DNA from: Pseudomonas sp. ZH-FAD
GTDB lineage: Bacteria; Pseudomonadota; Gammaproteobacteria; Pseudomonadales; Pseudomonadaceae
Length of the DNA: 64,000 nucleotides
Reading direction: 5' to 3'
Assembly: GCF_002803095.1 (NCBI RefSeq)
Contig: NZ_PGLR01000027.1
Span: forward strand, 24,427-88,426
Positions 60,103-64,000 of this stretch are shown here, one piece after another. Within the stretch, counting starts at the first letter, position 1. Each line of letters starts with the position of its first letter. Both the position numbers and the translations under genes were made by a program. The notes under the pieces are model-generated. The model did no database searches. It saw only the letters and a program-made list of their open reading frames with translations, and was not told the DNA's origin.

Positions 60103-60261
60103 ACTGGGCGCTTCCATCCTGGCGTCAGACTAAGGTCATATCCCTGGCGGCGCCAGCGTCTGGTTCTCAGTATTGCCGCTGGCTTGGTCGCCCAGAGTGA
60201 ACTGCAAGGCGCCAGCCGCAGTCTGTTCAGGTACCCCTTATGGAATGTAAAGGAGTACCGC

Positions 60262-60420
60262 ATGGACCTTATCCGCATCCTCATCGCCATCCTGCTGCCG
60301 CCGCTGGGCGTGTTTCTCCAGGTTGGTTTCGGCGGCGCGTTCTGGCTGAACATCCTGCTCACCCTGCTCGGCTACATCCCCGGCATCGTTCACGCGGTGT
60401 ACATCATCGCCAAACGCTGA
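60262..60420 (+). CDS. YqaE/Pmp3-family small membrane protein
   Basis: The 52-residue protein consists of two hydrophobic helices with the Pmp3 signature LLPPLGVFLQVGFGGAFWLN and GYIPGIVHAVYII. Yeast and plant Pmp3 proteins affect membrane potential and salt tolerance; bacterial members are often stress-induced. The start has a strong AAGGAG site seven bases upstream. The longer open frame before it is not conserved. Confidence 0.88.
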   Translation: MDLIRILIAILLPPLGVFLQVGFGGAFWLNILLTLLGYIPGIVHAVYIIAKR

Positions 60421-60800
60421 GGCCTTATTGGCTGATGTGTTTGGGCAAGCGGCGCCGAGCGCTGCTCGCGTAGGGTGGGTTAGCCGCCTGTGACATTGCC
60501 GATCGACTCGCAGTGTTGGCTGCGGCGTAACCCACCATCGGCGCAACGCGGTCCATCGTCTGGTGGGTTACGCGGCGCACCACCTTCATCTGCGTCTGGA
60601 ACACTCGGCATTCGGCGCCGCTAACCCACCCTACGCTACTGAGGCCTGTCCCGAGCGCGCTCGCCTACTAATGTCGAAAGCGCTTTGCTCCCCTCTCCCG
60701 CTTGCGGGAGAGGGGTTGGGGGAGAGGGCAGAAGATCGCACGGCAATTTGCTTATCCCGACCCTGGCTACGGCTCGCTATTTTTCCCTGGCGAAGTTTCC
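60421..60800. repeat. repeat-filled gap before egtD
   Basis: No gene is visible. GTAGGGTGGGTTAGC (about 60471) and GCTAACCCACCCTACG (about 60621) form a long inverted repeat enclosing GTAACCCACC and GGTGGGTTACG pieces. At 60688-60729 is the fourth CTCCCCTCTCCC hairpin (GCTTGC loop). These are dispersed intergenic elements. Confidence 0.55.
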
Positions 60801-61763
60801 TCACTCCCGCCGCAAAAAATGCACGCTGAACAGCTGCGCCGGGTCGCGCCACATGGCGACGGAGGCGAAGCCGCATGCGCCCGCCAGATCACGAAAACCG
60901 CTCGGCGTGTACTTGTAGGAGTTCTCCGTGTGCAGGGTTTCGCCAGCGGCGAAGTCGAACACGCGATCCTCGATGCGCACTCGCTGCGCCTGCCGGCTGA
61001 CCAGATGCATCTCTATGCGCGACTCGGCTTCGTTATAGAAGGCCCGGTGCTGAAAGCGGCGTGGGTCGATATCGCTGTGCAGCTCGTTGCGAATGCGCTC
61101 GAGCAGGTTGAGGTTGAACAGCGCAGTCACTCCGGCCGCATCGTTGTAGGCGCGCTCCAGCACCTGGCGGTCTTTCACCAGATCCACGCCGATCAGCAAG
61201 CCACTGCCGGCTGGCAGCGCCCGATGCAGGTTACGCAAAAAGGCGCGGGCTTCATCCGGGTCGAAATTGCCGATGCTGGAACCGGGGAAGAACGCCAAGG
61301 GGCGCTGCCCAAGCGCCTCGGCGGGCAGCTTCAAGGGCTGGCTGAAGTCGGCGCACAGCGCATGCACGTCGAGCCAGCGATAGTCGGCCGCCAGGCGACG
61401 AGTGCTGCTATGCAGAAACTCGCGGGAGATATCGATGCCCAGGTAACGCGCCGGGCGCAGGGCTTCGAGCAGCAGGCGGATCTTGCGACTGGCGCCGCTG
61501 CCCAGCTCCACCAGGCTGGCGTTGCGCCCGGCCAGCTCGGCGATATCGCGCGCCGCCAGACGCAGAATGGTTTCCTCGGTACGCGTCGGGTAGTACTCCG
61601 GCTGCAGGCAGATCAGCTCGAACAGCTGCGAGCCGCGATGATCGTAGAAAAACTTCGGTGACATCGCTTTCGGGCTGGCCGCGAAGCCGCGCAGCGCTTC
61701 TTCGCGCAGCGACTCCAGTTCCGGGCTGATCGACTGTTCGTGGGTACGGATTGCCAATGCCAT
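60801..61763 (-). CDS. egtD: EgtD-like L-histidine N-alpha-methyltransferase
   Basis: The 320-residue SAM-dependent methyltransferase has the EgtD pattern: SPKFFYDHRGSQLFELICLQPEYYPTRTE at about residues 35-63, SAM motif LVELGSGASRK, FFPGSSIGNFDP and an acid-rich C-half (ENSYKYTPSGF). EgtD trimethylates histidine to hercynine, the first step to ergothioneine. It follows egtB by two bases on the same strand. No egtA, egtC or egtE is in the window. Confidence 0.9.
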   Translation of the reverse strand: MALAIRTHEQSISPELESLREEALRGFAASPKAMSPKFFYDHRGSQLFELICLQPEYYPTRTEETILRLAARDIAELAGRNASLVELGSGASRKIRLLLEALRPARYLGIDISREFLHSSTRRLAADYRWLDVHALCADFSQPLKLPAEALGQRPLAFFPGSSIGNFDPDEARAFLRNLHRALPAGSGLLIGVDLVKDRQVLERAYNDAAGVTALFNLNLLERIRNELHSDIDPRRFQHRAFYNEAESRIEMHLVSRQAQRVRIEDRVFDFAAGETLHTENSYKYTPSGFRDLAGACGFASVAMWRDPAQLFSVHFLRRE

Positions 61764-61765
61764 GC

Positions 61766-63046
61766 TCAGAGCTCCTTGGCCAGGCGCAGGCCGGAGAACT
61801 GCCAGCGCATCGTCGGGTAGAAGAAGTTGCGATAGGTGGGGCGCACGTGGTCTTCAGGCGTGGCGCAGCAACCGCCACGCAGCACCATCTGCCCGGACAT
61901 GAACTTGCCGTTGTACTCACCTAGGCTGCCGCCCAGCGGCCGAAAGCCGGGGTAGGGCCGATAGGCGCTGGCCGTCCATTCCCAGACATCACCATAGAGC
62001 TGCTGCAGGCCATCGCCCGCGCCCGCCGCCACCGGCTGCAGGTGATCGTTCTCGACGAAATTGCCCCATAGCGGCTCGTCCTGCGCAGCAACTTCCCATT
62101 CCTCTTCGCGCGGCAAACGCGCCTGCGCCCAGGTGGCGAAAGCCTCGGCCTCGAAGTAGCTCAGGTGACAGACCGGCGCATCCAGATCCAACTCGCGCGG
62201 GCCGCCCAGGGTCAGCTCCAGCCAGTCGTCACCCTCGCGCTGCCAGTACAGCGGCGCCTGCCAGCCTGCGCGCTGGATATGGTCCCAACCGTCCGCCAGC
62301 CACAGCGCCGTACTGCGATAACCGCCATCGCGGATGAACTGAAGATACTCGCCATTGCTCACCGGCCGACTGGCGAGCTGAAAGGCCTCGACGAACACCC
62401 GGTGACGCGGCCGCTCGCAGTCGAAAGCAAAGCCATCGCCGGTATGGCCGACATGGCGCAGCCCGGCGGGAAATTCGATCCATTGCATTTCGCCTGCCTG
62501 AGCACCGCCCGGCTTGAGGTCGTGGCGATAGACCGGGCGCAACGGGTTCTGCGCCAGGATGTGCTTGATATCCATCAACAGCAGCTCCTGATGCTGCTGC
62601 TCATGCTCCAGCCCCAGCTCGACCCGCTGCAGCACCTCGTCGGCAAGTTCACTGCCTGACTGGAGCAACTGCGCCATGGCCAGGTCGACATGGCTGCGAT
62701 AGGCGTACACCTCGCTTACCGTCGGCCGCGACAACAACCCGCGCCGCGCCCGTTCGAAGGGCGTGCCGTGGGTCTTGTAGTAGGAATTGAACAGGTGGTC
62801 GTAGCGCTCATCCAGCGGGCGATAGCCCGGCAGAAAGGGCTGCAGCACGAAAGCCTCGAAGAACCAGGTGACATGCGCCAGATGCCACTTCGGCGGGCTG
62901 ACGTCCGCCATGCTCTGGATCACATAATCTTCAGCTTCCAGCGGCTCACAGAGCCGCTCACTAGCAGCGCGCACCCGCTGGTAACGCTGCCATAGCTGTT
63001 CGAGGTGCGGTGGTGAAACGGCGATCCTGCTGGTGCGGTCTCGCAT
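61766..63046 (-). CDS. egtB: EgtB-like ergothioneine sulfoxide synthase
   Basis: The 426-residue non-heme iron enzyme joins hercynine to a thiol (cysteine or gamma-glutamylcysteine) with oxygen. An N-terminal DinB-like domain has metal ligands in PKWHLAHVTWFFE (His55/His58) and the H-x3-H pair His148/His152 (LEHEQQHQELLLMD). A C-terminal formylglycine-enzyme-like domain (about 190-425) has GDVWEWTASAYRPYPGF and VLRGGCCATPEDHVRPTYRNFF. Translation may start a few codons earlier (63055). It is the first gene of the egtB-egtD pair. Confidence 0.9.
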   Translation of the reverse strand: MRDRTSRIAVSPPHLEQLWQRYQRVRAASERLCEPLEAEDYVIQSMADVSPPKWHLAHVTWFFEAFVLQPFLPGYRPLDERYDHLFNSYYKTHGTPFERARRGLLSRPTVSEVYAYRSHVDLAMAQLLQSGSELADEVLQRVELGLEHEQQHQELLLMDIKHILAQNPLRPVYRHDLKPGGAQAGEMQWIEFPAGLRHVGHTGDGFAFDCERPRHRVFVEAFQLASRPVSNGEYLQFIRDGGYRSTALWLADGWDHIQRAGWQAPLYWQREGDDWLELTLGGPRELDLDAPVCHLSYFEAEAFATWAQARLPREEEWEVAAQDEPLWGNFVENDHLQPVAAGAGDGLQQLYGDVWEWTASAYRPYPGFRPLGGSLGEYNGKFMSGQMVLRGGCCATPEDHVRPTYRNFFYPTMRWQFSGLRLAKEL

Positions 63047-63226
63047 AACACGCATCCTTTGCTGGCGCCGCGGAGCGCGACGGTACTTAAAGCCGACCGG
63101 GCAATAAGGGCAAAGGTTCAGGGAAAAATGTGGCATTTACATGGCAGGTGCCGGCAACGGGCTACTTCATACCTGCCATGCTGATGGCTGCGATCAGGTG
63201 GTGCTCTGTCACCAGTTGCTTTGCTT

Positions 63227-63754
63227 TCAGCGCGCCGCTCCGATTCGAAAACGGCCACGCCACCAGCGCGCCAACCACGATTGGGGTTTGTGTTGCGCTG
63301 GTTGGGCTTGTCGATGGAAGCGCGGCAACTCGCCCAGAGCGATCCATAGCTCACCCTGCCACTCCAGCAGATTGACCTGCTGGTTGTCCCAGGCCATCAG
63401 GCAGCGGGATGGCTCATGATCGGCCGGCGCCGCACTGTCGCGCAGCGCCGGCAAGGCCACATGGCTAAGCCAGCGCCGCAGATGACGGTTCTCCGGATGC
63501 GAGAAGCGCCATAACGCCCTGTACATGCCTGACTCACTGAGCACCTCCACCGTCTCCAACTGCCCACTGGCCAGCTGGAAATGAACCGTCCGCACCTGGT
63601 CTGCATCCATCAGCCGACAGATGCGCTCCGGGTGGCGATGGCCCAGCAAGCGCGCAAACTCCCGGGCACAGACCCACGGTTGGCAATCGATCATCACCCC
63701 GCGCAGCGGGCGGTTATGCCGCATCAGTACGATGGGGATAAAGGCATCTTCCAT
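63227..63754 (-). CDS. BRO-N domain protein (phage antirepressor-like)
   Basis: The 175-residue protein has a BRO-N-like N-terminal half: FIPIVLMRHNRPLRGVMIDCQPWVCAREFARLLGH, then ESGMYRALWRFSHPENRHLRRWL (about 85-107). BRO-N proteins occur in phages and in bacterial toxin-antitoxin or anti-repressor settings. No other phage genes are nearby, so it is an orphan. The start MEDAFIPIV fits the domain; an ATG 27 bases upstream is possible. A perfect palindrome lies 26 bases before the start codon. Confidence 0.8.
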   Translation of the reverse strand: MEDAFIPIVLMRHNRPLRGVMIDCQPWVCAREFARLLGHRHPERICRLMDADQVRTVHFQLASGQLETVEVLSESGMYRALWRFSHPENRHLRRWLSHVALPALRDSAAPADHEPSRCLMAWDNQQVNLLEWQGELWIALGELPRFHRQAQPAQHKPQSWLARWWRGRFRIGAAR

Positions 63755-63780
63755 AAGGCCTCCCGGCTGTTTAGCTCTCA

Positions 63781-63799
63781 ATATCTGAAAATCAGATAT
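63781..63799. promoter_or_regulatory. ATATCTGA palindrome upstream of the BRO-N gene
   Basis: ATATCTGA-AAA-TCAGATAT is a perfect 8-base-arm inverted repeat in an AT-rich promoter region, with a further AGATATA half-site at about 63809. It suits an autoregulatory operator. Confidence 0.65.
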
Positions 63800-63937
63800 C
63801 TGGAGAGTAGATATACCGTGACTGTCCTGTCAACGGACGGATGCCTCCTGTGGAAAAGTCGGTTTATCGAGACGAAAACCTCGGGCGGCCGCAAAAACTG
63901 AGTGCAACACCCGACCATTTCGGTAAGGTGTTGCCCC

Positions 63938-64000
63938 ATGTCCTATCACGAACTCAGCGCCACAGAGCGCGTCACGATCCAGATCGGCCTGTGCAATGGC
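63938..64000 (+). mobile_element. start of an IS30-family transposase (cut by the window edge)
   Basis: The last 21 codons read MSYHELSATERVTIQIGLCNG, which matches the N-terminus of IS30-family transposases (their MSY-LS-ER-IQ pattern). The element's left end would lie between about 63885 and 63930, but I cannot fix the terminal repeat without the other end. The reading frame continues beyond the window. Confidence 0.75.

Noticed and set aside
1..64000. CRISPR array, tRNA/rRNA genes, complete prophage or integron
   Set aside because: No regularly spaced repeats, no tRNA cloverleaf with acceptor ends and no phage structural genes were seen. The repeats present are dispersed palindromes.

Overview
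The window is a GC-rich chromosomal segment from a gamma-proteobacterium, almost certainly Pseudomonas in the broad sense. The left third keeps the gene order of the P. aeruginosa PA0487-PA0508 region: modE, comF, bioBFHCD, a small flagellar-like protein, and two large acyl-CoA dehydrogenases. The hut genes, Gac/Rsm signals and short dispersed palindromes also fit. A P. mendocina/oleovorans-type lineage is my inference and is not proven. No tRNA, rRNA, CRISPR array or intact prophage was seen. The only mobile DNA is the start of an IS30-type transposase at the right edge.

Layout: 46-1949 modE, comF and a small membrane protein. 2027-6780 biotin genes bioB-F-H-C-D behind a BirA-type operator. 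6880-7971 two small proteins. 8141-13323 two acyl-CoA dehydrogenases around a diguanylate cyclase; the first has a PsrA-type operator. 13610-17046 a phosphate cluster (PPK2, PstS-like lipoprotein, coiled-coil protein, Na/Pi cotransporter). 17114-27557 histidine utilization (hutD, then hutI-G-U, BCCT transporter, two hutH paralogues, hutC) with HutC-type palindromes in the divergent promoter. 27641-30699 endonuclease I, an Rsm-type sRNA under a perfect GacA box, an AraC regulator and a degenerate GGDEF protein. 30973-39867 organic-phosphate scavenging: TonB-dependent receptor, lipoprotein beta-propeller phytase, TolQ/TolR/TonB-like energizer and Tat-exported PhoX. 39888-45211 TetR/hydrolase pair, FMN reductase, LysR, polyamine-binding protein, agmatinase. 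45221-47524 molybdopterin oxidoreductase. 47697-52858 CoA-transferase and GntP permease with a sigma-54 promoter, three upstream palindromes and a sigma-54 activator. 53157-56075 TRAP transporter. 56159-60420 GGDEF protein, lipoprotein, hybrid kinase, LuxR response regulator, YqaE protein. 60801-63046 EgtD and EgtB. 63227-63754 BRO-N protein, then the IS30 edge.

The strongest signals are these. (1) A first HutH paralogue lacks exactly the Ala-Ser-Gly tripeptide that forms the MIO cofactor, next to a normal HutH. (2) An unannotated Rsm-family sRNA carries seven GGA motifs, a terminator and a perfect GacA box. (3) Pho-box promoters with identical geometry precede ppk2 and the phytase-linked TonB receptor, tying two loci about 17 kb apart to phosphate starvation. 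(4) A compact sigma-54 control region has three TCCA-N6-TGGA palindromes. The BirA, PsrA, HutC and NemR-like operators let much of the regulation be read from the DNA. All functional calls are homology recognition by eye; no search was run.
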